From: Moorena bouillonii PNG
GTDB taxonomy: Bacteria > Cyanobacteriota > Cyanobacteriia > Cyanobacteriales > Coleofasciculaceae
Assembly: GCF_001942495.1 (NCBI RefSeq)
Contig: NZ_MKZS01000001.1
Coordinates: 148,578-186,402, forward strand
DNA length: 37,825 nt
Direction of reading: 5' to 3'
Below the pieces are notes generated by a model. The model ran no database searches, was not told where the DNA came from, and worked only from the letters and a program-made list of their open reading frames with translations. Both the position numbers and the translations under genes were made by a program. This document shows positions 27,210-36,447 of this stretch, piece after piece (positions within the stretch are counted from its first letter, which is position 1; every line of letters starts with the position of its first letter).

Positions 27210-27361
27210 CAGTGTTCCTCCTCTAATAGAGTAATCAGTTATGAGTTAAACGATTTATGAGTTAAACCTTGGGTTTGTTTCCAATTCCGAAAGGATTTTC
27301 TTCCGAGATCTCACGCACATTTGTAGGTCGTGGAGAACCCACATCGACTAGGGTTAACTCG

Positions 27362-27610
27362 CTATTTTGAGGAACTACTGACGATTTCAGCAACCATCCA
27401 GCGTTTGGTACGACTTAGTGGTCGTGTTTCTCTAATCCGAACGCGATCGCCTTCTTTACATTTATTTTCCTCATCATGAGCTTTGTATCGCTTGGTACGC
27501 ACAACAATTTTGCCGTACTTTGGGTGGGGAGACCTATTTTCAATAGCCACCACCACAGTTTTGTCCATTTTGTCGCTGACCACCAGGCCAACTCTCTCTT
27601 TTGCTGCCAT
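27362..27610 (-). CDS. rpsQ: 30S ribosomal protein S17
   Basis: S17, 82 residues, OB-fold primary rRNA binder. [40 protein letters not shown] and [18 protein letters not shown] are diagnostic. ATG at 27610, eight bases after the rpmC stop. About 150 bases without a gene separate it from rplN. Confidence 0.98.
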   Translation of the reverse strand: MAAKERVGLVVSDKMDKTVVVAIENRSPHPKYGKIVVRTKRYKAHDEENKCKEGDRVRIRETRPLSRTKRWMVAEIVSSSSK

Positions 27611-27618
27611 ACTATTCC

Positions 27619-27903
27619 TTATGCTTCTGATTCTGATTGTGGGGTATCACTTTGTTCTGATTGTGGGGTATCACTTTGTGAGGTATCTGTTGATTCTTTC
27701 TGTTTAGCGAGTTGCCGTTCTCGTTCTACTGTCATTAGCTGAGCGATTCGGTGCTTAAGATGCTTAAACTGGTGAGGTTTTTCTAAGCGTTTGGTTGCCT
27801 TTTGCAGGCGCAAGTCAAACAACTGACGCTTAGCTGCTAAGATTTCCTGTTCTAGTTCGGCATCGCTCAGACTTCTAGCATCTTCTATCTTGGGCAGAGC
27901 CAT
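27619..27903 (-). CDS. rpmC: 50S ribosomal protein L29 with repeat-encoded tail
   Basis: L29 sits at the tunnel exit and forms part of the docking site for SRP and trigger factor. The core (residues 1-68: [54 protein letters not shown]) is normal. The protein is 94 residues, longer than usual, because of an acidic Ser/Gln/Asp tail encoded by two copies of a 24-base direct repeat (27634-27681) giving QSDTPQSE twice. ATG at 27903, three bases after the rplP stop. Confidence 0.96.
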   Translation of the reverse strand: MALPKIEDARSLSDAELEQEILAAKRQLFDLRLQKATKRLEKPHQFKHLKHRIAQLMTVERERQLAKQKESTDTSQSDTPQSEQSDTPQSESEA

Positions 27904-27906
27904 AGC

Positions 27907-28326
27907 TTATACCTTTTCCCCTTCACGAGAAATGAACTTCAATTTAATGGGAAATTTGTTAGCGGCCAGACGCATGGCTTCCCGAGCAACTTCTTCGCTT
28001 ACCCCAGCGATTTCATAGATAATCCGACCGGGTTTAACTACTGCTACCCAAAACTCTGGGGAACCTTTTCCGGAACCCATACGAGTTTCTGCGGGACGCA
28101 TGGTGACTGGTTTATCTGGGAAAATTCGAATCCAGATTTTACCACCACGACGAACGTAGCGGGTCATAGCCCGACGACCTGCTTCGATTTGGCGGGAGGT
28201 AATCCAAGCTGGTTCTGTGGCTTGCAGAGCATAATCACCAAAGTTAATGGTACTGCCACGAGTGGCCATACCTTTCATTCGTCCCCGGTGCTGTTTGCGA
28301 TATTTTGTTCTTTTTGGACTTAACAT
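27907..28326 (-). CDS. rplP: 50S ribosomal protein L16
   Basis: L16, 139 residues, positions tRNA in the A and P sites. It starts [20 protein letters not shown] and continues with [20 protein letters not shown] sequence ([20 protein letters not shown]) and [20 protein letters not shown]. The frame extends upstream to 28371, but the ATG at 28326 gives exactly the family N-terminus and is chosen. Confidence 0.97.
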   Translation of the reverse strand: MLSPKRTKYRKQHRGRMKGMATRGSTINFGDYALQATEPAWITSRQIEAGRRAMTRYVRRGGKIWIRIFPDKPVTMRPAETRMGSGKGSPEFWVAVVKPGRIIYEIAGVSEEVAREAMRLAANKFPIKLKFISREGEKV

Positions 28327-28411
28327 AATTTGTTCTTTGTTAATTGAAAATCGAAACTTGAAAACTGACAATTAACAAGCAAGCAATTCTAAAATGACTA
28401 GTCATTAGTAA

Positions 28412-29137
28412 CTAGTCATTTGACCGGTCTTCAAACTGCTGGCGGCGTTTTGGCTGACGGCGACGAGGTTGAGCTGTGTTAGGGGTAGGCTTTTCTTCTT
28501 GACCAGGAATCACTTCCCCTTTGAAAACCCAAACTTTAATGCCCAAAATTCCATAAATGGTTTGGGCCGTTTTGTAGGAATAATCAATATTTGCCCGGAG
28601 GGTATGGAGGGGAACTCGTCCTTCACGAGTCCACTCGCTTCGGGCAATTTCAGCTCCATTTAACCGACCACCTACCTGAACTTTAATGCCTTGGACATCA
28701 GCCCGCTGAGCCCGCTGAATTGCTTGACGAACCACTCGTCTGAAGGAAACTCGGCGCTCTAGCTGTTGGGCAATGTACTCGGCAATTAGGGTAGCATCTG
28801 CATCCACCCGTGATACTTCCACGACATTGATGCGAATCTGACGATTGTTGCCCAGGGCTTTTTGCAGACCGACACGCAAAGACTCAATACCACTGCCACC
28901 ACGACCAACAACTACCCCAGGTCGAGCTGTATGAATTTCTAAATCAATCTGGTCAGCTTTGCGCTCAATCCGGATGTCGGAAATTCCAGCATTATTGAGG
29001 TTTTTGTCAACATATTGTCGGATTTGGTAATCTTCCTGCAACAGAAGCGGATAACGCTTTGAGTCGGCAAACCAGCGAGAGCGATGCTCTTGCGTGATAC
29101 CTAGCCGAAAACCAATTGGATGTATTTTCTGTCCCAC
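28412..29137 (-). CDS. rpsC: 30S ribosomal protein S3
   Basis: S3, 241 residues, lines the mRNA entry channel. N-terminal [22 protein letters not shown]-domain motif [20 protein letters not shown] and C-terminal [20 protein letters not shown] are intact, followed by a basic Pro/Arg/Gln tail. The start codon is GTG at 29137. Next upstream gene is rplV. Confidence 0.98.
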   Translation of the reverse strand: MGQKIHPIGFRLGITQEHRSRWFADSKRYPLLLQEDYQIRQYVDKNLNNAGISDIRIERKADQIDLEIHTARPGVVVGRGGSGIESLRVGLQKALGNNRQIRINVVEVSRVDADATLIAEYIAQQLERRVSFRRVVRQAIQRAQRADVQGIKVQVGGRLNGAEIARSEWTREGRVPLHTLRANIDYSYKTAQTIYGILGIKVWVFKGEVIPGQEEKPTPNTAQPRRRQPKRRQQFEDRSND

Positions 29138-29213
29138 TGTTCTTTTCTTTCCCTATTATCGAGCCATAGCGCTATTAGTGTTTGCCGTTGGTAATTCTCA
29201 ATTAACTCACTAA

Positions 29214-29573
29214 CTAATCATCTACTTCTGGAGAAACAGCCACGGTGATATGACAGGTTGGCTTGCGAATCTGATAAGCACGACCTTGAGCCCTTGGTCG
29301 ATATCGCTTCAAGCTTGGTCCCATATCCGCAAAAGCTTTAGTGATGTATAAGCTAGCCGGGTCAATACCTGAATTGTGTTCAGCATTGGCAACAGCGGAG
29401 CGTAGTACTTTCAATACTGGTTGGCAAGCCCGGTAGGGCATGAATTCCAGAATGATCAGAGCTTCCCGATAGGAACGCCCCCGAATTTGGTCAAGTACTC
29501 GCCTGACCTTGCTTGGAGACATTCGAATGTAGCGTGCGATCGCTTTAGTTTCTGCTGTAGTGTCTATCGCCAT
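29214..29573 (-). CDS. rplV: 50S ribosomal protein L22
   Basis: L22, 119 residues, whose beta-hairpin lines the exit tunnel at the site where macrolide-resistance changes map. Motifs: [40 protein letters not shown] and the hairpin [23 protein letters not shown] at 29573. Confidence 0.98.
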   Translation of the reverse strand: MAIDTTAETKAIARYIRMSPSKVRRVLDQIRGRSYREALIILEFMPYRACQPVLKVLRSAVANAEHNSGIDPASLYITKAFADMGPSLKRYRPRAQGRAYQIRKPTCHITVAVSPEVDD

Positions 29574-29623
29574 CGTTCCATCATTTGCTTTCTTTATAGC
29601 TACTAACTACTGAACTAATCACT

Positions 29624-29899
29624 TTAACGACGGGCCTTACCATCCTTAACATGTCCCCGAAATGTTCGAGTCGGGGCAAATTCGCCCAGCTTATGACCTA
29701 CCATCTGCTCATTGATAAAAACTGGTACATGTGTCCGCCCGTTATGAACGGCAATGGTGTGACCTACCATCTGCGGCACAATGGTTGAGGCTCTTGACCA
29801 GGTTTTAATCACCTGTTTTTGGCCTTTAGCATTCAAGGTTTCAATCTTAGTCAGAAGACTATCGGCTATAAAAGGACCTTTTTTTAATGAACGACCCAT
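29624..29899 (-). CDS. rpsS: 30S ribosomal protein S19
   Basis: S19, 91 residues, in the small-subunit head with S13. [40 protein letters not shown] and [17 protein letters not shown] are textbook family sequence. ATG at 29899; the spacer toward rplB is filled with TAGTTGCTAGT-like repeats. Confidence 0.98.
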   Translation of the reverse strand: MGRSLKKGPFIADSLLTKIETLNAKGQKQVIKTWSRASTIVPQMVGHTIAVHNGRTHVPVFINEQMVGHKLGEFAPTRTFRGHVKDGKARR

Positions 29900-29911
29900 A
29901 ATTCAACGCTC

Positions 29912-29975
29912 GTTAGTTTTTAGTTGTTAGTTGGTAGTTAATAGTTGCTAGTTTGTAGTTAGTAGTTGCTAGTTA
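29912..29975. repeat. Imperfect TAGTT-based repeats in the rplB-rpsS spacer
   Basis: Runs of TTAGTTGGTAGTTAATAGTT and GCTAGTTTGTAGTTAGTAGT, low-complexity with a 7-8 base period; no gene or recognisable regulatory site. Confidence 0.65.
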
Positions 29976-30010
29976 CAACGTTTAACCTGCTAACTTTAAC
30001 GTTCAACTCC

Positions 30011-30874
30011 TTAAGAATCGCGACCGCCGCGCCCTCGCTTAGAGGATTTCCGCCTACGCCGGACAATTAAAGAACTACTTTGCTTTTTGACCTTACGAGT
30101 TTTGGCTCCCAAGGCTGGTTTACCCCAGGGGGTTACTGGACCACTTCTACCAATCGGAGCTCTACCCTCACCACCGCCATGGGGGTGATCTACCGGGTTC
30201 ATTACACTGCCCCGTACTTGGGGACGACGGCCTCTATGTCGATTGCGACCAGCTTTGCCTAAACTCAAGTTTCTCGCTTCAACATTACCGACCTGTCCAA
30301 TAGTGGCGTAGCATTCTTTACGCAACATCCTGACTTCACTAGAGGGCAGCTTTAGGGTGACATAGTCACCTTCTTTTGCTTGCACTTGAGCAGTTGCCCC
30401 GGCAGCACGAACAATCTGTGCTCCTCGCCCTGGGATCAGTTCAACGTTATGCACGTTGGTGCCTAAGGGAATATCCTTTAGGGGCAAGGCATTGCCTATT
30501 TCGATGGGAGAGTCAGGCCCAGATATGATGCTTGACCCCACTTCCAAACCCACAGGATGCAAGATATATCGCTTTTCCCCATCTTGATAGTAGAGGAGCG
30601 CAATCCTAGCATTCCGATTGGGGTCATACTCAATTGCTGCCACTTTTGCTGGAATATTGTGCTTATCCCGGCGGAAGTCAATTACCCTGTATAGACGCTT
30701 ATGTCCGCCACCGCGATGGCGACAGGTAATAACACCGCGATTATTGCGACCTTTTTTACGATGCTTAGACTTGGTTAGGGATTTTTCTGGCTCAGTCCGA
30801 GTAATCTCAGCGAAGTCTGAGACAGTACCCTGACGAGTGCCTGGGGTATATGGTCGATAGCTACGGATGCCCAT
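30011..30874 (-). CDS. rplB: 50S ribosomal protein L2
   Basis: L2, 287 residues, is required for subunit joining and peptidyl-transferase activity. Conserved segments: [40 protein letters not shown], and the catalytic-centre region [20 protein letters not shown] including the essential His in HPHGGG. ATG at 30874. Confidence 0.99.
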   Translation of the reverse strand: MGIRSYRPYTPGTRQGTVSDFAEITRTEPEKSLTKSKHRKKGRNNRGVITCRHRGGGHKRLYRVIDFRRDKHNIPAKVAAIEYDPNRNARIALLYYQDGEKRYILHPVGLEVGSSIISGPDSPIEIGNALPLKDIPLGTNVHNVELIPGRGAQIVRAAGATAQVQAKEGDYVTLKLPSSEVRMLRKECYATIGQVGNVEARNLSLGKAGRNRHRGRRPQVRGSVMNPVDHPHGGGEGRAPIGRSGPVTPWGKPALGAKTRKVKKQSSSLIVRRRRKSSKRGRGGRDS

Positions 30875-30890
30875 AACAAGTATTTTTTAA

Positions 30891-30930
30891 TTAGTTTGTC
30901 TTGACTAGTTTGTCTTGACTAGTTTGTCTT
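30891..30930. repeat. 15-base direct repeats in the rplW-rplB spacer
   Basis: About two and a half copies of TAGTTTGTCTTGACT in tandem, followed by AATTGACAATCTACCAATTG-type AT-rich sequence. No gene. Confidence 0.75.
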
Positions 30931-30997
30931 AACAATTGACAATCTACCAATTGGCAATTAACCAAATTAATAATTAGCATTTAGCAATTAGCCAGTT

Positions 30998-31300
30998 TTA
31001 TACGTCTGGGAATAGAGTAATGGAATCTCCTGGAGCTAGGGTAACAATCGCCCGTTTGTACTGGGGTTTGTAACCTACAAATCTTCCCACTCGACGCTTT
31101 TTACGTGGCGGACGTAGGGTATTTACTGCCACCACTTTTACTTCAAAAAGACTTTCAATCGCGGCTCTAATTTGTGGCTTTGTCGCTTTGATAATCACAT
31201 CAAAGACATACTTGTTCTGCTCCATCAGTAGGGTCGCCTTCTCAGTCACAATTGGGCGAATCACCAAATCAGCAAGGTCACGGGGGTTATACTCAGTCAT
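30998..31300 (-). CDS. rplW: 50S ribosomal protein L23
   Basis: L23, 100 residues, is the main docking point for trigger factor at the tunnel exit. [40 protein letters not shown] and the loop [20 protein letters not shown] are diagnostic. ATG at 31300 overlaps the rplD 3' end by eight bases, with AGGAGGTTTACA as ribosome binding site inside rplD. Confidence 0.98.
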   Translation of the reverse strand: MTEYNPRDLADLVIRPIVTEKATLLMEQNKYVFDVIIKATKPQIRAAIESLFEVKVVAVNTLRPPRKKRRVGRFVGYKPQYKRAIVTLAPGDSITLFPDV

Positions 31301-31925
31301 TGTAAACCTCCTGAATTTTGGTAAGAGCCGTGTTAGTGGTCACGATTTTATCAGCGGCTAGGATATCATAGATATTCAAGTTGGTGGCATAAATCAACTT
31401 GACAGTTGCTAGGTTACGGACTGACAAATAAACCTTTTCTTCTGGCTGAGCTAGGATTATGAGAACTTTTGACTCAGGCTCAATTCCCCACCGACCAATT
31501 GCTGCCACCACATCCTTGGTTTTGGGTCGTGGTAGTTGCTCAACAAATTCCTCTACCACAATCAAATCCTCGGCTCGACTCATAAACGCTGTTCTTAGAG
31601 CCAAGCGACGCTCTTTGCGGTTCATTTTCTGGCTATAGTCTCTGGGTTTCGGACCAAAGATCACACCACCACCACGCCATAGGGGTGAACGATTCGAACC
31701 AGCACGAGCACGACCGGTTCCCTTTTGTCGCCAAGGTTTGCGTCCTCCACCTCTAACTTCGGAACGAGTTTTTGTACAAGCATTGCCTTGACGAGCATTG
31801 GCCATTTGTCTAACCAGTGACCGGTGAACAATGTGGGCAGCGTTTTCTTCTTTGGCAACTCGCATCTGGAGTGTTGCCTGCCCTACTTCTTCCCCTTGCC
31901 AGTTTCGCACTGAACAATCTACCAT
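31293..31925 (-). CDS. rplD: 50S ribosomal protein L4
   Basis: L4, 210 residues, has a loop reaching the tunnel constriction. The N-terminus [20 protein letters not shown] and the loop [40 protein letters not shown] are typical. The frame runs upstream to 31961, but AAGAAGGAGAG lies just before the ATG at 31925 and decides the start. Its last eight bases overlap rplW. Confidence 0.97.
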   Translation of the reverse strand: MVDCSVRNWQGEEVGQATLQMRVAKEENAAHIVHRSLVRQMANARQGNACTKTRSEVRGGGRKPWRQKGTGRARAGSNRSPLWRGGGVIFGPKPRDYSQKMNRKERRLALRTAFMSRAEDLIVVEEFVEQLPRPKTKDVVAAIGRWGIEPESKVLIILAQPEEKVYLSVRNLATVKLIYATNLNIYDILAADKIVTTNTALTKIQEVYND

Positions 31926-32068
31926 TTGTTCTCTCCTTCTTAGGGACCAAGCATTTAGCAATTAGCTGTTAGCTTTTCAGCACTCAGTGCTAGTAGTAAA
32001 AATAAACAGTTACATATACATCAGGCTTACACCTAACGATGAGGGAGCTAATTGCTTTTTCGTTCTGA

Positions 32069-32725
32069 CTAACGTCCGACTTTATTAGTTGGTGCAATGC
32101 TCAATAGTGTCCCTGGTTTACCGGGAACTGCACCTTTAATCAGTAGCAAATTGCGCTCTGCATCTATCTTGACTAACTCAAGTTTGCGAATTGTCACCTT
32201 GGTACCGCCGTAACGACCAGCCATTTTCTTACCTGGATAGGTACGACCAGGGGTTGTCCCTGCTCCAGTGGAACCTGGGAGGCGGTGGTTTTTGGAACCA
32301 TGAGCCATCGGTCCTCGCCTGAAGTTGTGACGTTTCTGATAACCCGCAAACCCGCGACCAATGGTTTTACCGCTGACATCGATAATTTGACCAATACTGA
32401 ACATATCGGTATTGACTGGCTGACCCAGTTCAAAATTACTGGTATCATCCACGCGGTACTCACGTAGGTGGCGTAAGGGTGGGGCGCTGGACTTAGCCAA
32501 GTGTCCTATTTCAGGCTTAGTAATTGCTTTAGGCTTAACTTGGTCATAACCAATTTGAATGGCATTGTAGCCATCTGTCTGGTTGGTTTTTATTTGGGTC
32601 ACAGTGCATGGCCCAGCTTTTACGACGGTTACAGGAATCGCTCTTCCTTCATCATCGAACACTTGGGTCATACCGAGTTTGGTACCGAGGATACCGACAG
32701 ACACTGGTTTCTCCTTTGTAGACAT
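32069..32725 (-). CDS. rplC: 50S ribosomal protein L3, first gene of the cluster
   Basis: L3, 218 residues, organises the peptidyl-transferase area. [40 protein letters not shown] and [32 protein letters not shown] are conserved. The open frame reaches 32833, but the ATG at 32725 ([12 protein letters not shown]) fits the family length and is preferred. No rpsJ precedes it; in cyanobacteria S10 is encoded with tufA elsewhere, so rplC opens the operon. Confidence 0.97.
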   Translation of the reverse strand: MSTKEKPVSVGILGTKLGMTQVFDDEGRAIPVTVVKAGPCTVTQIKTNQTDGYNAIQIGYDQVKPKAITKPEIGHLAKSSAPPLRHLREYRVDDTSNFELGQPVNTDMFSIGQIIDVSGKTIGRGFAGYQKRHNFRRGPMAHGSKNHRLPGSTGAGTTPGRTYPGKKMAGRYGGTKVTIRKLELVKIDAERNLLLIKGAVPGKPGTLLSIAPTNKVGR

Positions 32726-33154
32726 TGCAGCAGTCTGGCAGCAGGGATATTCAAGAACCTGAATTCCCTTTGTGCCACAAACCTGGTCATTATAAACCTG
32801 GTCACTATTTATAGTGGATAAACCTCTCCTCAAAAAATAAGCAGAGAGCCCACTTTTATCCAGCTCGGCATGATGGTCGAGCTAGATTCTCGTTCAATTG
32901 CGTTTACTGGTCAGAAAAGGCTATTAAACTCGCCTGACTTCGCTGGGACTTAAGTTGTTCATCACTCAGTATCCCTTGATACACGAAAGTGTAAGCACTG
33001 ATTGACCCAAAGTAGACCCAAGAACTGATTGGAGTTGTTTAAACCTAACTGTCTTTGACCTACTTTAGCCCTGATGCCAAAATAAACACATGATATGCTG
33101 TGTATATTGTCTTGCCTCGAACCTACTTCTCAGCCCACAGCACACGCAGCTAAT

Positions 33155-33175
33155 CAGTTGCTGATGAAGCAACTG
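33155..33175. repeat. 8-bp hairpin upstream of rplC
   Basis: CAGTTGCT GATGA AGCAACTG, perfect stem with a five-base loop. No T-tract; could be part of the operon's 5' region in the minus orientation or an independent element. Confidence 0.45.
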
Positions 33176-33354
33176 TCATAACGTCTCTATCGTATATTGT
33201 AGAGTATTTTGAATTGGGTGTCTAGTTAGTTTGAGAAAAATTTGCTTGCTATATGGATTTATGTGAAATCGGGGGATTCGGAGCTCGAAGGATGGAATTC
33301 TCGCGCATATGCGATCGCAGTGTCTCGAAACCAAATCATTCACAAAAATTAAAA

Positions 33355-33412
33355 AACGCGGAAGCCCCGTCTTTTTAAAGCGGGGAGGAAGCGTAATAGC
33401 GACTTTAGTCGC
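33355..33412 (+). mobile_element. TnpB-type (IS605 family) end hairpin
   Basis: GGAAGCCCCG (33360-33369) pairs with CGGGG (33381-33385) and is followed by AGGAAGCG and a perfect GCGACT/AGTCGC hairpin (33399-33412). The layout AAGCCCC...GGGGAG repeats what is seen at 13590-13622 and 37696-37722. No transposase gene nearby. Confidence 0.45.
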
Positions 33413-33420
33413 CGTCAATT

Positions 33421-33726
33421 ATAATTAAAGAAGACTGAAATAGGCAAAGGCACTCTTAACTTCAGAGTAACGGCTAGGCCAGTAAGTCAGTGTCGGCGAG
33501 TGATGCGCAAAACGAAGTATTGGGGCTGTCCGAGAATTGACTCGGTTGTAGAAGCTACGAATGCGAGCAATCCCTCCCATTCGTAGAGTAAGCCAGCCTT
33601 GAGGTTCGGCGCTTAACCCTTAGATTCGATAAATTTGGAGTCTAGGCGCGTTGAGTATGCTAGGGCTACTGAAAACCAACGCTCTGGAGCCTGGGCGAAA
33701 GCCCCCGTGCTTCAGCCGGGGGTAAG
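33421..33726 (+). ncRNA. Candidate standalone HEARO / IscB-type omega-RNA
   Basis: A dense run of hairpins without an ORF: CCGAG/CTCGG (33530-33534 with 33541-33545), a perfect 9-bp CTACGAATG/CATTCGTAG (33555-33563 with 33578-33586), then GTAAGCCAGCCTTGAGGTTC and GGCGC (33588-33612). A GGGC-GAAA-GCCC tetraloop hairpin (33693-33704) follows, and finally CCCCC/GGGGG around GTGCTTCAGCC (33702-33722). The GAGGTTCGGCGC core and the CCCCGTGCTTCAGCCGGGG terminal hairpin resemble, from memory, the HEARO motif, the scaffold of IscB nuclease guide RNAs, which often occurs without the nuclease gene in cyanobacteria. No iscB is in the window. It ends one base before the antiporter stop codon. Confidence 0.5.
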
Positions 33727-33727
33727 C

Positions 33728-35929
33728 TTACTCCTCATCCCATTCCCCAGACAACAACACACAATCCCCCACCTGCAATACTCCAGCTTCATCCACCGGA
33801 TTATATAGTTTCCCTTGTCTACGCAACGCCTGAACCATGACATTGTATTGATCCTGGAGATCAATTGGCTTCATACCGACCAAACTTGAATTCTCTACCA
33901 AAGTTACCCAATGCTTAGATCCCTCACTAAGGAAACTGCGACTTTCGATCCAGTCTCTAAACGCTGCTAATTCTTCCGGTTCCCCAACAACTAGCAATCG
34001 ATCCCCTGAACGCAAAGTCATCTTACCTTGTGGGTAGTGGACAATATCATTACCTTGTTGAATTGTCAAAACTGTTACCCCAGTCACGTTACGGATATCT
34101 GCTGCTGCCAGAGTTACCCAATCTAGACGGGAAGTTTGACTCAAAGTCACCCACTCACTGTCGAGTTCTTGGGCAACATCAGTGATCTCTTGCTGCTTTG
34201 AATAGGTAGCTTGTTCAGGTCGTACACTCAAATAGCGGTCTTGGTGAATCCGATTGATCACTGACTGAATCATCCCTGGGGTTTCTCCCAATGCTACTAG
34301 CACATGGGCTCCCATTTCCAATGCTGCCTCAAATTCCGGTTGCACTACTTCCCGCGCCCCTAACTGGGTGAGTAGGTCAATTTCGCTATTTTTGTGAGAA
34401 CGAGCCACGATATCCAGTCCTGGGGCAAACTTGAGGGCACGTTTGAGCAACAAGCGGGTACTGCCAGGATCGGGTAGGGCAATGGCTAGGGCTTTAGCTT
34501 TTTCTAGATGGGCTTTTTCTAACACCAGTTCCGAGTGAGCATCCCCAAACATATAGGGAATTTTCTCATGTCTCAAGCGTTGAATAGCAGCTTCGCTATT
34601 CTCAATCACCAGTACCTGATGCCCTTGATTGCGTAGGATTTTGACCAGTACTCGCCCAACTCGTCCATAGCCAGCCACTACCACATGATTACAAATCGTT
34701 TCTGGAATTGACAAAGCTTTAGTACCCTGAAACTGACGCAGGTAGCTTTTCAGAAACGGCAGATTTACCAGGTGGTCTGCTATTCGGGGAGACCATCTTA
34801 GCCACATGGGTGTCAGGACTAGGGTAATGGCTGTAGTTCCCACCAGGAGTAGATACTGATCCCTAGTGATAAATCCTAACTCAAAGCCAACCACTGCTAA
34901 GACAAAGGAAAATTCTCCAATTTGATTGAGACCAAAACTAGCAATAAAAGCCGTTTTAAAGGAATAGCCAAATTTCAGCACAATCGGTAGGATAATGGCT
35001 GCTTTACCCCCCATGACTAACATCACTAAACCGATGATTATGCCGAAGTTTTCGAGCAGCACTTCCGGCTCAATCAGCATTCCTATGGATGCAAAAAATA
35101 GACATACAAACGTGTCTTTAAGGGGGATTATTTTGGCAACTGCTTGGTCAGCATAATCAATTTCAGCCATCATTAATCCTGCCACAAATGCTCCCATTTC
35201 AACGGATAGACCAAGTCCAGCAGTAATCAAAGCAATCCCTAAACACAGGGCAATTACTGTGATCAGAAATAGCTCACTGTTTTCAGTGCGGGCAATATAT
35301 TTAATGAGATGGGGAATTATCCAGCGACCGGCGGCTAGAGCAGCAGCTAGAAACACCAACGCTTTGAGTAAAGCAACAACTAAAGCTGAGCCAATATCTG
35401 AGGGCTGCTGAAGGGCGGGGATGACGGCTAACATCAGACCTAAACTAAGGTCTTGAGCAATCAAAATTGCCAGCATCACTTGACCATGAAGGGTATTGGT
35501 TTCTCCTCTTTCCATCAGGGTTTTAAGAACTACTGAGGTGGAGGAAAGGGAGATGATGAATCCGAGCATTATTCCCGGAGTAAATCCGTCAACCCAACCA
35601 AGTCCATTGGCTAAAACTGCAACTAGGGTAATAGTGAGACTAATTTGCAGTAAACTCCCTTTCAGGACAATATCTTTAAATCGTTTAAGCTGGGATAGAG
35701 AAAACTCTACCCCATAGGTGAATAACAAAAAAACAATCCCAATTTCAGCTAGGGATTTGACTTGTTCTAATTCGCCTACGAGTTTAAGACCAAACGGACC
35801 AACCAATAAACCACTGGCTAAATAGCCTAAAAGTACAGGTTGACGTAGCCGATTGGCAAGGTAGCCTCCCAGAGCAGAAGCCCCTAGAACTGTGGTTAGA
35901 TCCAGAATTAAATTGTGTCCTGAGGCCAT
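33728..35929 (-). CDS. CPA2-family cation:proton antiporter with RCK domains (KefB/KefC-like)
   Basis: A 733-residue inner-membrane antiporter or channel exchanging K+ or Na+ for protons. Residues 1-385 hold about twelve or thirteen membrane segments of the Na+/H+ exchanger domain, with the ion-binding QD pair at 159-160 (IAQD) and SLSSTSVVLKTL at 127-138. The RCK N-terminal (TrkA-N) Rossmann domain starts at about 414 with the nucleotide-binding GYGRVG (420-425) and continues to about 530. Two TrkA-C-like modules follow (about 590-655 and 665-733; LRSGDRLLVVGEPEEL and VLQVGDCVLLSGEW). Two TrkA-C modules make it longer than E. coli KefB. ATG at 35929. Ion specificity cannot be read from sequence. 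Confidence 0.93.
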   Translation of the reverse strand: MASGHNLILDLTTVLGASALGGYLANRLRQPVLLGYLASGLLVGPFGLKLVGELEQVKSLAEIGIVFLLFTYGVEFSLSQLKRFKDIVLKGSLLQISLTITLVAVLANGLGWVDGFTPGIMLGFIISLSSTSVVLKTLMERGETNTLHGQVMLAILIAQDLSLGLMLAVIPALQQPSDIGSALVVALLKALVFLAAALAAGRWIIPHLIKYIARTENSELFLITVIALCLGIALITAGLGLSVEMGAFVAGLMMAEIDYADQAVAKIIPLKDTFVCLFFASIGMLIEPEVLLENFGIIIGLVMLVMGGKAAIILPIVLKFGYSFKTAFIASFGLNQIGEFSFVLAVVGFELGFITRDQYLLLVGTTAITLVLTPMWLRWSPRIADHLVNLPFLKSYLRQFQGTKALSIPETICNHVVVAGYGRVGRVLVKILRNQGHQVLVIENSEAAIQRLRHEKIPYMFGDAHSELVLEKAHLEKAKALAIALPDPGSTRLLLKRALKFAPGLDIVARSHKNSEIDLLTQLGAREVVQPEFEAALEMGAHVLVALGETPGMIQSVINRIHQDRYLSVRPEQATYSKQQEITDVAQELDSEWVTLSQTSRLDWVTLAAADIRNVTGVTVLTIQQGNDIVHYPQGKMTLRSGDRLLVVGEPEELAAFRDWIESRSFLSEGSKHWVTLVENSSLVGMKPIDLQDQYNVMVQALRRQGKLYNPVDEAGVLQVGDCVLLSGEWDEE

Positions 35930-36125
35930 GATTAGGAATGGGTAATCGGTTATTGGTCACAGGCTTCATACCTGGAGGTTTGCCCTTGTGCCCTGATTTT
36001 TTTGTAACCTACCCACTTGAACTAAGCAACTTGGGGATCAAGGAGTTGGTAACGAAGGCTCAAAGTACTCTACCCACCTGATAATTTTTTCAGTTATCTT
36101 ATGACGGTAGAGATTTCCAAGAACT

Positions 36126-36347
36126 ATGGCTTTAGAACAGTGTAACGTTTGTGGGTCTTTAACCAGCACCAACGATGAAATTTGCCTCAGTTGTGGTTAT
36201 CCAGCTAAAGGTCGGCCAAAGTTAGTTTTTTTCAAGTGGACTGCTATCGGTGTTGCTGTAGTATTTGGTTTATTTCTCCTACTAGGGGTCATTAACAGAG
36301 TCGAGCAACACCTCAACTCTCAACCTTCGACACAGATAGACCGATAA
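36126..36347 (+). CDS. Small zinc-ribbon membrane protein
   Basis: A 73-residue protein of unknown role. The N-terminal half is a zinc ribbon with Cys6, Cys9, Cys20 and Cys23 (CNVCGS and CLSCGY). A single hydrophobic segment (about 37-59, WTAIGVAVVFGLFLLLGVIN) follows, then a short polar tail. It would be anchored by one helix with the ribbon on one face of the membrane. ATG at 36126. It is divergent from the antiporter gene with about 196 bases between. Similar zinc-ribbon plus helix proteins are common in bacteria. Confidence 0.75.
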   Translation: MALEQCNVCGSLTSTNDEICLSCGYPAKGRPKLVFFKWTAIGVAVVFGLFLLLGVINRVEQHLNSQPSTQIDR

Positions 36348-36447
36348 GATAGACCGGTAAGATAGCGTTGGGTTCTCAGTCTATCGGTGTATAAGGGAAA
36401 CCGTGCCAGCACGCAGCAGACACAGCGCGCAGCAAACACAGATGCAC

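Larger units (their letters stand above)
32726..33727. other. 1-kb gene-free region upstream of rplC
   Basis: Must hold the operon promoter (minus strand), but no convincing -35/-10 pair was found. It contains a hairpin CAGTTGCT/AGCAACTG (33155-33175), a CTCTA/TAGAG inverted pair (about 33184-33203), a TnpB-end-like hairpin (33362-33412) and a HEARO-like segment (33421-33726). The 80-codon frame at 33176-33418 runs through the hairpins and is not credible. Confidence 0.6.

Noticed and set aside
33081..33120. AAGACA and TATCAT words considered as the rplC operon promoter
   Set aside because: On the minus strand the spacing is about 12 bases, too short for a sigma-70 promoter.
33176..33418. 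80-codon minus-strand frame upstream of rplC
   Set aside because: Its start lies in the TnpB-end-like hairpins; peptides such as LPPRFKKTGLPRF are a translation of the hairpin arms.
33688..33726. Terminal hairpins considered as group II intron domain V
   Set aside because: The AGC triad and GUUC partner of domain V are missing, and no intron 5' end or reverse transcriptase was found.
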